DNA of 64,000 bases, from contig JAGHZU010000001.1 of assembly GCA_017745235.1 (NCBI GenBank), positions 186,001-250,000 on the forward strand, given 5' to 3'. This DNA comes from Caulobacter sp. GTDB taxonomy: Bacteria > Pseudomonadota > Alphaproteobacteria > Caulobacterales > Caulobacteraceae. Shown here piece after piece: positions 1 through 9,707 of the stretch (position 1 is its first letter; every line of letters starts with the position of its first letter). The notes beneath the pieces were generated by a model. The model was not told the DNA's origin. It worked only from the letters and a program-made list of their open reading frames with translations, and ran no database searches. The position numbers were made by a program, and so were the translations under genes.

Positions 1-21
1 CAGATATGTCTCACTCGTATG

Positions 22-1446
22 TCAGTCTCCCAACGCATAGGCGACGCCAAAAGCCTCGATCCGAGCCAATTTTGCTTCCAGCGCTGTCCAGTCGTCGGCC
101 TGGGCGATCGGCGCCCATAGGGCTTCGACCTCGTCGATCAGCAACTCCTCCGGCTCGTCGCGGGCGAAGACCGGATGCTCCAGGCGCTCGGGCCGGTCAG
201 GCTCGAACCCGGCCAGGGCGTGGCGCAGGTCGGTGAAGGCCGCCTCGCCGTAGAGCGCCCCGCGCGGGCCGCCCAACGCGCGGGCCGCCGACGCCTCGCC
301 GCCGAACCAGTCGAAGAACAACGGCTCCCAGCGCAGCGCCTCGCCCCCGGCCGCCAGGGCGGTGAAGGCGGCCTGGACCAGGGCGACGTCGACCGCCTCG
401 CCCCGACTCTTCAGGCCCAGGCGCTTCAGCATCCCCGCGCGCAGGGCGTCGCGATAGAGGTCGGAGAAGCCGTTCAGCGCCGCCAGCAGCCCCGCCTGGT
501 CGGTGATCAGCGCCAGGCAGCCGGCCAGTTGCTGCAGATTCCAGAACACCGCCTCGGGCTGGCGGCCGAAGCTGTAGAGCCCCGAATGGTCGAAATAGGC
601 GGCGGTGAAGTTGGGATCGTTGCGCGGCAGGAACCGCCATGGGCCGTAGTCGAAGCTCTCGCCGGTGACGACCATGTTGTCGGTGTTGAGCACTCCGTGC
701 ACGAACCCCGCCGCCATCCAGCGGGCCGCCAACTTGGCGCTCGCGGCCACGGCCTGCTCCATCAGCACCCTGGGCCGATCGGGCTCGTCGGCCACGTGCG
801 GATAATAGGTCTCCACCGCATGGTCGACCAGGATCGTCAGCAGGTCGCGCCGCTCGAAACAGGCGTGGCGCTGGAAGGTCCCGAAGCGGATGTGACTGTG
901 CGACAGGCGGGTCAGCACCGCCGAGCGCGTGGGACTGGGCTCGTCGCCCCGCTCCAGGGCCTCGCCGGTCTCGACCAGCGAGAAGGCGCGCGACGTGGGA
1001 ACGCCCAGCGCCTCCAGCATGCCGGCGGCCAGGATCTCGCGCACGCCGCCCTTCAGGGTCAGGCGTCCGTCGCCCGAGCGCGACCACGGCGTGCGGCCTG
1101 AGCCCTTGGTGGCCAGGTCCAGCAGCCGCCCGCTTCCGGCCTCGCGCAGCTGGGCGAACAGAAAGCCGCGCCCGTCGCCCAGGTCGGGATTGTAGGTGCG
1201 GAACTGGTGGCCGTGATAGCGCATGGCCAGCGGCGCGGGCTGGTTGTCGGGCAGGGCCTGGAAGCGCGCGAAATGCGCCAGCCATTCGGCTTGGTCCAGC
1301 CCGTCCAGCCCCACCGTGGCGGCGGCGCGGTCGTTGCGGAAACGCAGGACGGACTGGGGAAAGTCGGCCGGCGCGACGGGATCGGCGAACTCCGGCCCCA
1401 GGCGCATGAAGATCGGATCGGGGCGGTAGGCGGCGGAGATCGGCAT
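22..1446 (-). CDS. selO: SelO/YdiU family protein adenylyltransferase
   Basis: SelO proteins are pseudokinase-fold enzymes that transfer AMP from ATP to protein Ser/Thr/Tyr residues and are linked to redox stress. The 474-residue product carries the family blocks: RYHGHQFRTYNPDLGDGRG (about 76-94), the glycine-rich GSGRTPWSR segment (about 115-123), the catalytic/metal region NTDN (254-257) and DYGP (266-269). The start at 1446 (MPISAAYR) is chosen because homology begins there; the frame is open further upstream but that part (Arg-rich) does not look like protein. It ends YALGD with no Cys or Sec near the end, as in many bacterial members. It is transcribed away from the TonB receptor gene and stands alone. 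The family assignment is secure; the in vivo target is unknown. Confidence 0.93.
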   Translation of the reverse strand: MPISAAYRPDPIFMRLGPEFADPVAPADFPQSVLRFRNDRAAATVGLDGLDQAEWLAHFARFQALPDNQPAPLAMRYHGHQFRTYNPDLGDGRGFLFAQLREAGSGRLLDLATKGSGRTPWSRSGDGRLTLKGGVREILAAGMLEALGVPTSRAFSLVETGEALERGDEPSPTRSAVLTRLSHSHIRFGTFQRHACFERRDLLTILVDHAVETYYPHVADEPDRPRVLMEQAVAASAKLAARWMAAGFVHGVLNTDNMVVTGESFDYGPWRFLPRNDPNFTAAYFDHSGLYSFGRQPEAVFWNLQQLAGCLALITDQAGLLAALNGFSDLYRDALRAGMLKRLGLKSRGEAVDVALVQAAFTALAAGGEALRWEPLFFDWFGGEASAARALGGPRGALYGEAAFTDLRHALAGFEPDRPERLEHPVFARDEPEELLIDEVEALWAPIAQADDWTALEAKLARIEAFGVAYALGD

Positions 1447-1643
1447 GACCCGCACATGAGCCGCTCGAGCGCCGGACGCAAGTAGACGCCGCCGACGGCG
1501 ACGCTCCTCAAGGCCCGGAACGGAAAACACGGAATGCTCGCGTAACGCTGTCGCATCCCGGCAACATCCGGTGGTGATCCTTTAAACCATAAGGTTTTTT
1601 CTTGCCGGGGACACAGCGGGGCCGTAACCCTAGCGTGTCAATT

Positions 1644-1657
1644 CGAACGATCGTTCG
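1644..1657. promoter_or_regulatory. 14-bp perfect palindrome, candidate TetR-type operator
   Basis: CGAACGATCGTTCG reads identically on both strands and lies 67 bases upstream of the TonB receptor start, between the divergent selO and receptor genes. Palindromes built from GAACG half-sites are common TetR-family operators. No TetR gene is adjacent, so the regulator is not identified. The palindrome is observed; operator function is inferred. Confidence 0.45.
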
Positions 1658-1723
1658 GGTTTAGACCAAATCAAAAGGCGGGGGCGGTGCAAGCGCCCAC
1701 GTCATAACGAACCGAGGTAGGAA

Positions 1724-4321
1724 ATGCGCTTCACCCAAGTGCTCTGCGGCACCGCGTCCGCGGTCGTGCTCGCCGGTCTGACCCCCATCGCGGCCCAGGC
1801 CCAGACAACCGCCGCCAACAACGACATCCCCACCGTCGACAGCATCGTCGTCACCGCTCAGAAGCGTGAGCAGAACCTGCAGGACGTGCCGGTCGTGGTC
1901 ACCGCGGTCGGCGCCAAGCTGCTGCAGGACACGGGCGTCAAGGACATCAAGGACCTGACGATCCTGACCCCCGGCCTGACCGTGACCTCGACCACGTCGG
2001 AAGCCTCGACCACCGCTCGTATCCGCGGCGTCGGCACCGTGGGCGACAACCCCGGCCTGGAAAGCTCGGTCGGCGTGGTCATCGACGGCGTCTATCGCCC
2101 CCGCAACGGCGTCGGCTTCGGCGACCTGGGCGAAATGGACCGCATCGAAGTGCTGAAGGGTCCCCAGGGCACCCTGTTCGGCAAGAACACCTCGGCCGGC
2201 GTCATCAGCGTGGTGAGCAAGGAGCCCGAGTTCAGCTTCGGCGGCAACTTCGAAGCCACCTATGGCAACTACGACGCCCAGGGCGTCTCGGCCTCGGTCA
2301 CCGGCCCGATGTTCGGCAGCGAGACCCTGGCCGGCCGCCTGTACGTGGCCGCCCGCAAGCGTGACGGCTACAACGACGTCGTCACCGGCAAGGGCCCCAG
2401 CGATCGCGACGAAGACGCCGATCAGGGCTTCTACACCGTGCGCGGCCAACTGCTGTTCATCCCCGACGACAAGGCGACCTTCCGCCTGATCGGCGACTAC
2501 ACCAAGCGCAACGAGAACTGCTGCGGCGCCGTGCAGATCCGCACCGGCCCGACCGCGGCGATCATCAACGGCCTGGCCGGCCCGAACGCAATCGCCACTC
2601 CGGCCAAGCCGTATGATCGCGTGGCCTATTCGAACCGCGGCGCCCCGTCTGAAATCGAAGACAAAGGCGTTTCGCTGCAAGGCGACATCGACCTGCCGAT
2701 CGGCACCCTGACCTCGATCTCGGCCATCCGCCAATGGCGCACCGACAACGGCCAGGACGCCGACTTCACCACCGCCGACATCGCCTACCGAAACAAGGAC
2801 GGCACGAACTACAGCGAGTTCACCACCTACACCCAGGAACTTCGCCTGGCGGGCAAGACCGAAAAGTTCGACTGGCTGGTGGGTACGTTCCTCGCGGACG
2901 AGTACCTGGATAGCAAGGCCAACTTCAACTACGGCAACCAGTACGAGGCCTACCTCTCCACGATCCTGCTGAACGGCATCGCCAGCTCGCTGGCCCCGGC
3001 CGGCGTTACGGTCAACACCGCCAACCCGCAGACCTTCGTCTCGCAGGCGTCGGGCAAGGCCTACGGCCAGACCTATGTCGGCGGCCAGGGCCTGCGCGAC
3101 CAGTACAAGCAACGCGCCAAGACCGTCGCGCTGTTCACCAACAACACCTGGCACGTCACGGACGCCTTCGACATCACCGCTGGCCTGCGCTACTCGATCG
3201 ACGACAAGAAGCTGGACACCTACCAGTCCACGACCGACGGCGGCGCCGGCTGCGGGTCGGTGCTGACCCCCGCCGGTCAGGCCCGCGTCGCCGCGGCCCT
3301 GGTCGCGCGCGGCGTCCCGGCCGCCCTGTTCGCCACCCCGACCGGCGCCAGCCTGGTCTCGACCGTCGTGGGCAACATGTGCCTGCCCTGGGCCAACCCG
3401 CAGTTCAACGGCCGCGGCACCACCCAGAAGCGTTCGGACAAGGAATGGTCGGGCACGATCAAGGCCTCGTACCGCTTCTCGCCGGAGGTGTTCACCTACG
3501 CCTCGTACGCCCGCGGCTACAAGGGCGGCGGCTACAACCTCGACCGCACCCAGTCGTCGAACGGCCTGCCCTCGGGCGGGGTCGGCGTCGTGCCGATCTA
3601 CGACACCTCGTTCCCGGCCGAATTCGTCGACAGCTACGAAATCGGCATGAAGAACACCCTGTTCGACCGCCGGGTGCTGCTGAACATCTCGGGCTTCTAC
3701 CAGAAGTTCACCGACTTCCAGCTGAACACCTTCCTGGGCACCTCGTTCGCGGTGCGCTCGGTTCCGGAAGTGACCTCCAAGGGCGTCGACGCCGACTTCC
3801 TGTGGTTCACCCCGGTGCGCGGCCTGACGGTCCAGAGCGGCTTCACCTACGCCCTGACCGAATACGGCGACCAGCCGATCCCCAACGACCCGACCAACGC
3901 CCTGGCCCTGCTGCCGGGCAGCCGGATGTCGCTGGCGCCGAAGTACTCGGCCTCGGGCTCGGTGACCTACGAGCGTCCGGTGGGCGACAGCCTGAAGGCC
4001 CGCTTCAACCTGGGCGCCAAGTACTCGTCGTCCTACAACACCGGTTCGGACCTGTTCCCGCCGAAGGTCCAGAGCGGCTTCACCGTCGTCAACGGCCGCG
4101 TCGCCCTGGGCGCCCAGGACGACAGCTGGACCCTGGAACTGTGGGGCCTGAACCTGTTCAACGAGAAGTACGTGCAGGTCGCCTTCAACGGCACCCTGCA
4201 AGGCTCCTCGGGCCTGTCGGCGACCAACAAGGTCTACAACCCGGCCCTGGACACCATCACCTACGACGCCTTCCTCGGCGCGCCGCGCACCTACGGGCTG
4301 ACGCTGCGCTCGAAGTTCTAA
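1724..4321 (+). CDS. TonB-dependent outer-membrane receptor
   Basis: 865-residue outer-membrane receptor for energised uptake of an unknown ligand (siderophore, sugar or aromatic compound). It has a cleavable signal peptide (MRFTQVLCGTASAVV..., cleavage after AQA near residue 26), a TonB-box-like DSIVVTAQKREQ (about 39-50), a plug domain with the IRGVGT and GPQGTLFGKNTSAGV motifs (to about 160), then a long beta-barrel ending in Phe (TLRSKF), the usual outer-membrane insertion signal. The start has a good ribosome site (AGGTAGGAA). A strong intrinsic terminator follows, so it is monocistronic. The barrel type with 'RNGVGFGDLGEMDRIEVLKGPQG' style plug is typical of the expanded receptor families of Caulobacter and sphingomonads; substrate cannot be told from sequence. 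Confidence 0.94.
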   Translation: MRFTQVLCGTASAVVLAGLTPIAAQAQTTAANNDIPTVDSIVVTAQKREQNLQDVPVVVTAVGAKLLQDTGVKDIKDLTILTPGLTVTSTTSEASTTARIRGVGTVGDNPGLESSVGVVIDGVYRPRNGVGFGDLGEMDRIEVLKGPQGTLFGKNTSAGVISVVSKEPEFSFGGNFEATYGNYDAQGVSASVTGPMFGSETLAGRLYVAARKRDGYNDVVTGKGPSDRDEDADQGFYTVRGQLLFIPDDKATFRLIGDYTKRNENCCGAVQIRTGPTAAIINGLAGPNAIATPAKPYDRVAYSNRGAPSEIEDKGVSLQGDIDLPIGTLTSISAIRQWRTDNGQDADFTTADIAYRNKDGTNYSEFTTYTQELRLAGKTEKFDWLVGTFLADEYLDSKANFNYGNQYEAYLSTILLNGIASSLAPAGVTVNTANPQTFVSQASGKAYGQTYVGGQGLRDQYKQRAKTVALFTNNTWHVTDAFDITAGLRYSIDDKKLDTYQSTTDGGAGCGSVLTPAGQARVAAALVARGVPAALFATPTGASLVSTVVGNMCLPWANPQFNGRGTTQKRSDKEWSGTIKASYRFSPEVFTYASYARGYKGGGYNLDRTQSSNGLPSGGVGVVPIYDTSFPAEFVDSYEIGMKNTLFDRRVLLNISGFYQKFTDFQLNTFLGTSFAVRSVPEVTSKGVDADFLWFTPVRGLTVQSGFTYALTEYGDQPIPNDPTNALALLPGSRMSLAPKYSASGSVTYERPVGDSLKARFNLGAKYSSSYNTGSDLFPPKVQSGFTVVNGRVALGAQDDSWTLELWGLNLFNEKYVQVAFNGTLQGSSGLSATNKVYNPALDTITYDAFLGAPRTYGLTLRSKF

Positions 4322-4368
4322 GGCCGGAGACCGGCGGTCCCCGCGGCCGCCGCCTCCAACAGATCGGG

Positions 4369-4400
4369 AAGGGCGATCCGGCAAGCCGGGTCGCCCTTTT
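4369..4400 (+). terminator. Rho-independent terminator of TonB receptor gene
   Basis: The 8-base arm AAGGGCGA (4369-4376) pairs perfectly with TCGCCCTT (4391-4398); five further pairs (one G-T) close a CAAG loop, and the 3' side runs into TTTT. It lies 48 bases after the receptor stop and before the peptidase gene. Confidence 0.85.
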
Positions 4401-4471
4401 CCGTTTCCGCCGCTTTTCTCCGCGCCCGAAGCGCCTCACCCTCTCGCGGGGGTCGAGCGGAGGCGTGTCGC

Positions 4472-6925
4472 ATGAAGACCATCAGGCTGCTGGGCGTGTG
4501 GATCTGCCTGCTGCTGGGCCTGGCGCTGGCCAATCTCGCCCTGCGCACCCCACCGGCGCTGCCCGCCGGCGCCCCGGTCGACCAGTTCTCGGCCGGCCGC
4601 GCCATGGCCGACGTGCGCGCCCTGGCTCAAAAACCCCATCCTACAGGTTCGGCCGAGATCGCCCGCGTCCGCGACCACCTGCTGGCCCGCGTCAACGGCC
4701 TGGGACTTGAGGTGCTGGTGCGCCCCGGCGAGGGCGTGCGGCCCGCCTCGGAGTGGTCGCCTCGGTCCGTGACCGTGGGGGCGGTGCAGAACATCGTTGC
4801 CGTCCTGCCCGGGATCGACCGCCAGGCCCCCGCCGTGCTGGTGATGAGCCACTACGACACCGTCCACAACTCGCCCGGCGCCGCCGACGATTCCGCCGGC
4901 GTGGCCACCGCGCTCGAGATCGCCCGCGCCCTGAAGGCCGGACCGCGCCCCGCCCGCGACGTGATCTTCCTGTTCACCGAGGGCGAGGAACCGGGCCTGC
5001 TGGGCGCGGAGGCCTTTTTCGCCCGCGACCCGCTGCGCGAGCACGTGGGCACGGTGGTCAATCTGGAGACCCGGGGCGACTCCGGCCGCGCGGCCATGTT
5101 CCAGACCGGGCCCGACGCCGGCGCGCTGGTGCGCCTCTATGCCGGCGTCGCCCGCCAGCCCACGGCCAATTCGGTGGCCGCGGCCGTCTACGCCCGGATG
5201 CCCAACGACACCGACTTCACCCACGCCGTGAAGGCGGGCCTGTCGGGGCTGAACTTCGCCTTCATCGATGACCAGCTGGCCTATCACACCCCGCTGTCGA
5301 CGCCCGAACACCTGAACCAGGGCAGCCTGCAGAACATGGGCGACCAGGCCCTGCCGGCCGTGCGCGCCCTGGCCATGGCCCGCGACCTGCCCGGCCGCGC
5401 GCCCGACCTGATCTATTCCGACGTCATGGCCCTGGGAATCGTGGCCTATCCGGTCCCGGTCGGCTGGGGCCTGCTGGCCCTGGCGGGCGTGCTGGTCCTT
5501 TACACCGCCTGGCGGGCCCTGCGCGGGCGGGGCACGACCTTCCTGGAGATCCTGCGCGGCCTGGGCGGCTTCCTGCTGATGGGCGCAGCGGGGATCCTGG
5601 CCCTGCACCTGGCCGGCCGGTTGATCCATATCGGCGACCAGCAGCGCTATTACGCGGTCCTGGGTCTCTACAACGTGCTGCTGCCGGGGGCGGGGATCCT
5701 GCTGATCGGCGTTTGCCTGAGCGCCCTGATCCTGATGTCGCGCGCCAGCCAGGGCCTTTCCGCCCGGCTGTGGGTCAGCGCCGCGGCCCTGGTCGCCGGC
5801 GGCCTGTGCTGCCTGGCCGGCCTGGACATGCCCGGACTGATCCTGGCCGGGGCCGTGATCGTGCTGGCCTGGCTGAGCCTGGGCAAGCCCATCGGCGTCT
5901 GGGGCGCCTGGCTGGGCTCGCTGCTGGCGCTGCTGATCGTGGCCATCGTCGCCCAGGCCCTGCTGCCGGCCGTCACGGTGATGGTGGTCTGGCCGCTGCT
6001 GGCCGCCGCCCTGGTGGCCGCCCTGCTCACCGCCGTGGGCGGGGCGCGCGACCGCCGGGTGGCCTGGCTGCTGACCGCGGTCGTCTGTGTGGTCGCCATA
6101 CTGGTGGTGGGCCAGCTGGGCTCGTGGGGCGCCCTGGTCTTCGCCGGCGTCGGACTGGTCGAGCCGGCGGTTCTGGCGGTGTGCGCCATCCTGGCCGCGC
6201 CGGTCCTGCTGCCCCTGGCCTTCGACTTCGCCGCCTATCGCTGGGCCCCGATCTTCGCCGGCGCGGCGGCCGTGGCGGGCGCGGGGTTGCTGGCCTATGC
6301 GGGCCTGGGCGACGGTGGCCCCAGCCGCCCCCGCCTGGCCGAGGCCAGCCACCTGGCCGACCTGTCGACCGGCACGGCATGGCGTATTTCTCCGCTGCCG
6401 CAGCTGGATCCCTGGTCGCGCGTGGTGCTGGAGGACAACGGCGCGCGACCGGCGCGCCAGCCCTACCCGCCCCTCTTCCGCCAACCGGTCTGGATGGCGC
6501 CGACCCCGGTCGCCCCGGTCGAACGGCCTGTCCTGGCGCTGGACCGCTCGGGGCCGCGCCTCCTGGTTCGCGTGGTGCCCACGCCCGGAACCGAGGTGCT
6601 GACCGTGCGGCTCAAGCCCAGCCTCGCCCTCAGCCAGCCGCGCCTGAACGGCCGCCCCCTGGTCCTGCCCACCCAGGCCGGCGCATGGTCGAGCCTGTCG
6701 TACCATGCTCCCGATCCGAACGGCGTGACCCTCAGCTTCACCGCCGAGGCGGCGGGCCGGATCGAGGTGGCCGTGGTCGAGGTCCACGACGGCTGGCCGC
6801 GCGGCGCGGCCCCGCCGCCCGCCAAGCCGGCGGGCCTGATGGCCAGCGGCTATTCCGACAAGACCCTGGTCATGGACCGCGGCGCCCTGACCTGGCCGGC
6901 CTACGCGCCCGGCGCCGACGAATAG
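4472..6925 (+). CDS. M28 family membrane-anchored metallopeptidase
   Basis: 817 residues. An N-terminal membrane anchor (about 4-24) is followed by an M28 (aminopeptidase Y/S-like) zinc peptidase domain: H127 and D129 in SHYDTVH, D139/D140 in AADDSAG, E170 and E172/E173 in TEGEEPG, E199 in NLETRG, H272 in AYHTP; all expected co-catalytic zinc ligands are present. From about residue 320 to 610 there are eight or so hydrophobic helices, then a soluble C-terminal domain. This layout resembles the vacuolar membrane protease (Pff1) type of M28. The start has GGAGGCG upstream. It converges with the histidine kinase gene, overlapping it by 25 bases. Likely substrate: peptides in the periplasm. Confidence 0.9.
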   Translation: MKTIRLLGVWICLLLGLALANLALRTPPALPAGAPVDQFSAGRAMADVRALAQKPHPTGSAEIARVRDHLLARVNGLGLEVLVRPGEGVRPASEWSPRSVTVGAVQNIVAVLPGIDRQAPAVLVMSHYDTVHNSPGAADDSAGVATALEIARALKAGPRPARDVIFLFTEGEEPGLLGAEAFFARDPLREHVGTVVNLETRGDSGRAAMFQTGPDAGALVRLYAGVARQPTANSVAAAVYARMPNDTDFTHAVKAGLSGLNFAFIDDQLAYHTPLSTPEHLNQGSLQNMGDQALPAVRALAMARDLPGRAPDLIYSDVMALGIVAYPVPVGWGLLALAGVLVLYTAWRALRGRGTTFLEILRGLGGFLLMGAAGILALHLAGRLIHIGDQQRYYAVLGLYNVLLPGAGILLIGVCLSALILMSRASQGLSARLWVSAAALVAGGLCCLAGLDMPGLILAGAVIVLAWLSLGKPIGVWGAWLGSLLALLIVAIVAQALLPAVTVMVVWPLLAAALVAALLTAVGGARDRRVAWLLTAVVCVVAILVVGQLGSWGALVFAGVGLVEPAVLAVCAILAAPVLLPLAFDFAAYRWAPIFAGAAAVAGAGLLAYAGLGDGGPSRPRLAEASHLADLSTGTAWRISPLPQLDPWSRVVLEDNGARPARQPYPPLFRQPVWMAPTPVAPVERPVLALDRSGPRLLVRVVPTPGTEVLTVRLKPSLALSQPRLNGRPLVLPTQAGAWSSLSYHAPDPNGVTLSFTAEAAGRIEVAVVEVHDGWPRGAAPPPAKPAGLMASGYSDKTLVMDRGALTWPAYAPGADE

Positions 6926-8874
6926 GCCGCGCCGCTTCCCGCCTTCTCGATCGGCAGGACCAGAACCAGGCACGCGCCGCGATCGCCGGTCTCCCAGCGG
7001 ACCGCGCCGCCGATCGCCTCGGCCCGCCGACGCTGGTTGGCCAGGCCCCGGCCGGTCGAGGGACCGGCGGGATCGAAGCCCCGCCCGTCATCCTGGACGC
7101 GCACCAGCACCTGACCGCCCTCGGCCAGCACGGCCAGCGCCACCTCCCGCGCCCCGGCGTGCTTGAGCACGTTGGCGAAGGCCTCCTGCAGGATGCGCAG
7201 GATGTGCAGGGCATGGCGCTGGTCCAGCCAGGCCAGCGGCGGTATCTCGCCTGCGTTCCAGGTCAGCCGCACCCCGCTGGCCTCCAGGCGCGGCTGCAGC
7301 CGGAACCGCAGGGTGGCCAGCAGCAGCAGCAGGTCGGTCTCGACCGGCTCCATGGAATCGATGGTCAGCTTCAGGTCGTCGATGCAGCCGCGCAGGATGC
7401 CCACCGCGTCGAGGTCAGCGGCGCGGTCGCTCTCGAAGGCCCGCAGCGCCCCCACCAGGGTCGACCCCAGGCCGTCGTGCATGTCCTGCATCAGGCGCTG
7501 GCGCTCCTGGTGCAGCAGTTCGCGGTGCTCGATCTCGCGCAGCCGCGCGTGGCTGAGGGTCAGTTCAGCCTCCCGCTGGGCCAGGCGCCGGGCCAGGTCG
7601 GCCTTGGCCCGAGTGGCCGTCTCAAGCGCCTCGACATAGCGGCTGAACATGATGTGCCAGAAGATCAGCGTGAACCCCACGCCCGTGAAGTTGGTCAGGA
7701 ACACGCTCTCGATGTTCACGAGGTTCTGCTGCAGGGCCCAGTCGTAGACTCCGGCCGCCAAGGTCACCAGGCACCAGGCCGACAGCAGGATCGCTAGCCG
7801 GGCTCCCGCCCTGGCCGACTGGATCGCGGCGTTTACGCCCACGACGAGACCCAGGCCGATGATGTTCAGGTAGACCAGCCAGGCGATCAGGGTCGCGTCC
7901 AGAAGTCCGGGCAAGGTGGCGATGGTCCAGGCCGCGCTGTTGGCCAGGATCACGAACGTCAGGCGCGGCTGCCGCGCATGGTGAAGCTGGGCCGCGAACA
8001 GGTGCAGCACAATCATCATCCAGTACAGCGAGTTTACGGTGAGCCAGCCGAACCAGGCGTCCGAGACGACCAGCGGATGAACGCCCACGAAGGTGTGCAG
8101 CATCCGTACGAAGCAGACCGCCGACATGGCGAAGAACAGCAGGTAGATCGGTTCGTCGCGCCGGCCGAACCAGACCAGCAGGCCGAAGATCCCCGTCGCC
8201 AGGAACGCCGTCGCGGAGAAGGCCGGCAAGCCCACCTGGAAGATCTCGCGCAGGTAGTAGCGCGGAGCCAGCTGCCGGTACGTCCCGATCCAGACCGACG
8301 AGAACGCACCGCCGATGCCGCGCACGTGCTGCAGCCGGATGTCCAGGATGCGCGGGGGATGCGAAACGGTCGTCCGCGGCAGGGCGATCCAGAGCGGCTG
8401 GTTTGAGCCGTTCCATTGCAGGTTGGCGTGCGACTGCCGCACCAGCCGACCATCGGCGTAGATCGCCAGCGAGCCGTCCGACTTCCAGCGGGGAATGTAG
8501 AGATAGAGCTGGCGGCCGTCGTCGGGCAGCGGCGGAACCTGCAGGGCGTACCAGGTGACGCGGGTGGCGATGCGTTGGGGCGAAGGCTCGACGCCGGGCG
8601 TCCATTCCGGGGCGGGGGCGTTGGGCAGGCGCACCTGGCGTCCCGCCGTCGACGCCTGAGCGGGCGGGGCCGGAGGCGGGGCCTGATAGCCGATCGTGTC
8701 GGTGAAGCTCGACCGCGCCAGCACGATGCGCTCGCCACCGGCGCGGACCTGGACCACCAGCGCCAGTCCGGCCAGCAGGAGGGCCAGGGCCAGGCCCGCC
8801 GCCCAGATCAGCCAGGGCCCGCCGACCGGCCCCTCGCCGATCCCGCCACGGCCCTGGTCGCTAGAGGAGGCCAT
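6901..8874 (-). CDS. NarL-class sensor histidine kinase with N-terminal sensor and 7-TM region
   Basis: 657 residues. One TM helix (about 22-43), an extracytoplasmic region with a jelly-roll-like segment (about 100-200), then about seven TM helices (about 212-408), a coiled coil (415-455), and a HisKA_3-like dimerisation domain with the phosphoacceptor H466 in MHDGLGS. The HATPase domain has N568 (EAFANVLKHAG) and DDGRGFDP/GRGLANQRRR boxes. The layout is that of 7TMR-DISM sensors. The start lies inside the 3' end of the response-regulator gene (14-base overlap), so the two are translationally coupled and form a pair. The tail overlaps the M28 peptidase gene. The stimulus is unknown. Confidence 0.9.
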   Translation of the reverse strand: MASSSDQGRGGIGEGPVGGPWLIWAAGLALALLLAGLALVVQVRAGGERIVLARSSFTDTIGYQAPPPAPPAQASTAGRQVRLPNAPAPEWTPGVEPSPQRIATRVTWYALQVPPLPDDGRQLYLYIPRWKSDGSLAIYADGRLVRQSHANLQWNGSNQPLWIALPRTTVSHPPRILDIRLQHVRGIGGAFSSVWIGTYRQLAPRYYLREIFQVGLPAFSATAFLATGIFGLLVWFGRRDEPIYLLFFAMSAVCFVRMLHTFVGVHPLVVSDAWFGWLTVNSLYWMMIVLHLFAAQLHHARQPRLTFVILANSAAWTIATLPGLLDATLIAWLVYLNIIGLGLVVGVNAAIQSARAGARLAILLSAWCLVTLAAGVYDWALQQNLVNIESVFLTNFTGVGFTLIFWHIMFSRYVEALETATRAKADLARRLAQREAELTLSHARLREIEHRELLHQERQRLMQDMHDGLGSTLVGALRAFESDRAADLDAVGILRGCIDDLKLTIDSMEPVETDLLLLLATLRFRLQPRLEASGVRLTWNAGEIPPLAWLDQRHALHILRILQEAFANVLKHAGAREVALAVLAEGGQVLVRVQDDGRGFDPAGPSTGRGLANQRRRAEAIGGAVRWETGDRGACLVLVLPIEKAGSGAAYSSAPGA

Positions 8875-9541
8875 GCGCCCGGGCCTCGAACACCGCCTCC
8901 GTCTTCGAGCGAACCTCCAGCTTGGCGTAGATCCGCCGCACGAAGGTCAGGACGGTATTGCGCGAAACGCCCATCAGCTCCGCGATCTCGTCGAACGAGA
9001 AGCCTCGCGTGATGAGCTGCAGCGTCTCGGTCTCCCGCTCGGAAAGACTGGGGCCGGTCTTGTCGACAGGCGCCGCCTCGGCGGGCGGCCGCTCGTCGGG
9101 GCGGAAACGCATCAGCACCTGGCGAGCGATGCGCGGGCTGATCGGGCTGCCCCCGCCATGCAGGATGCGGATGTCCTGGGCGATGGCCGGCAGGGGGCTG
9201 TCCTTGAGCAGGTAGCCGCTGGCCCCGGCCTCGATCGAGGCGATGACGTGGTGTTCGTCGGCGAAGGTGGTGGCCACCATGATCGCGCAATCCGGCCAGC
9301 GGCCGTGCGCCTCGCCGATCACGTCTATGCCCGAGCCGTCGGGCAGGCCCAGGTCCACCACCAGCACCTCGGCGGGCGGCCCGGACAGCAGGGCGCGCGC
9401 CTGGGCCGCCGTGGCCGCCACGCCGGTCACGACCAGGTCGTCGGCTCCAGCCAGGGCGGTGCGGAAGGCTTCCTGGAACGCGACATCGTCCTCGACCAGC
9501 ACCACCCGGAGCGGCGTCGGCGGCGCGCCTTCGATGCTCAT
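8861..9541 (-). CDS. LuxR/NarL-type response regulator
   Basis: 226 residues from the ATG at 9541, chosen because GGAGGAG sits just upstream; the frame stays open further 5'. The receiver domain has the acidic pair E17/D18/D19, phosphoacceptor D63 (VVDLGLPDGSG), the conserved T in VATTFAD and K in LLKDS. A LuxR-type helix-turn-helix follows (SLSERETETLQLITRGFSFDEIAELMGVSRNTV style, about 160-215). It is the partner of the overlapping kinase. Promoter and targets are not evident; the neighbouring aromatic-acid ligase is on the same strand upstream. Confidence 0.93.
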   Translation of the reverse strand: MSIEGAPPTPLRVVLVEDDVAFQEAFRTALAGADDLVVTGVAATAAQARALLSGPPAEVLVVDLGLPDGSGIDVIGEAHGRWPDCAIMVATTFADEHHVIASIEAGASGYLLKDSPLPAIAQDIRILHGGGSPISPRIARQVLMRFRPDERPPAEAAPVDKTGPSLSERETETLQLITRGFSFDEIAELMGVSRNTVLTFVRRIYAKLEVRSKTEAVFEARAHGLL

Positions 9542-9707
9542 CCCGCTCTCCTCCGCCCCTGCGCGATACCGATCCCAGCCATTGGCAGACCGCGCGCGAG
9601 CGCGCGTCACTAGATCTTGCGACGGGTTCGACATTGCTCCGCCCGCCCGGGCCCGGCAACTGGACAACGAGAGGAGGCCAAGGAACAACCTGGCCTCGAC
9701 CGCCGCG

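Noticed and set aside
1661..4384. A 907-residue open frame on the minus strand opposite the TonB receptor
   Set aside because: Composition is a mirror of a high-G+C coding strand (Gly/Arg/Val/Gln-rich repeats) with no domain; the plus-strand receptor is unambiguous.
4436..6973. An 845-residue minus-strand frame opposite the M28 peptidase
   Set aside because: Gln/Arg/Gly-rich with no motif; antisense shadow of the peptidase gene.
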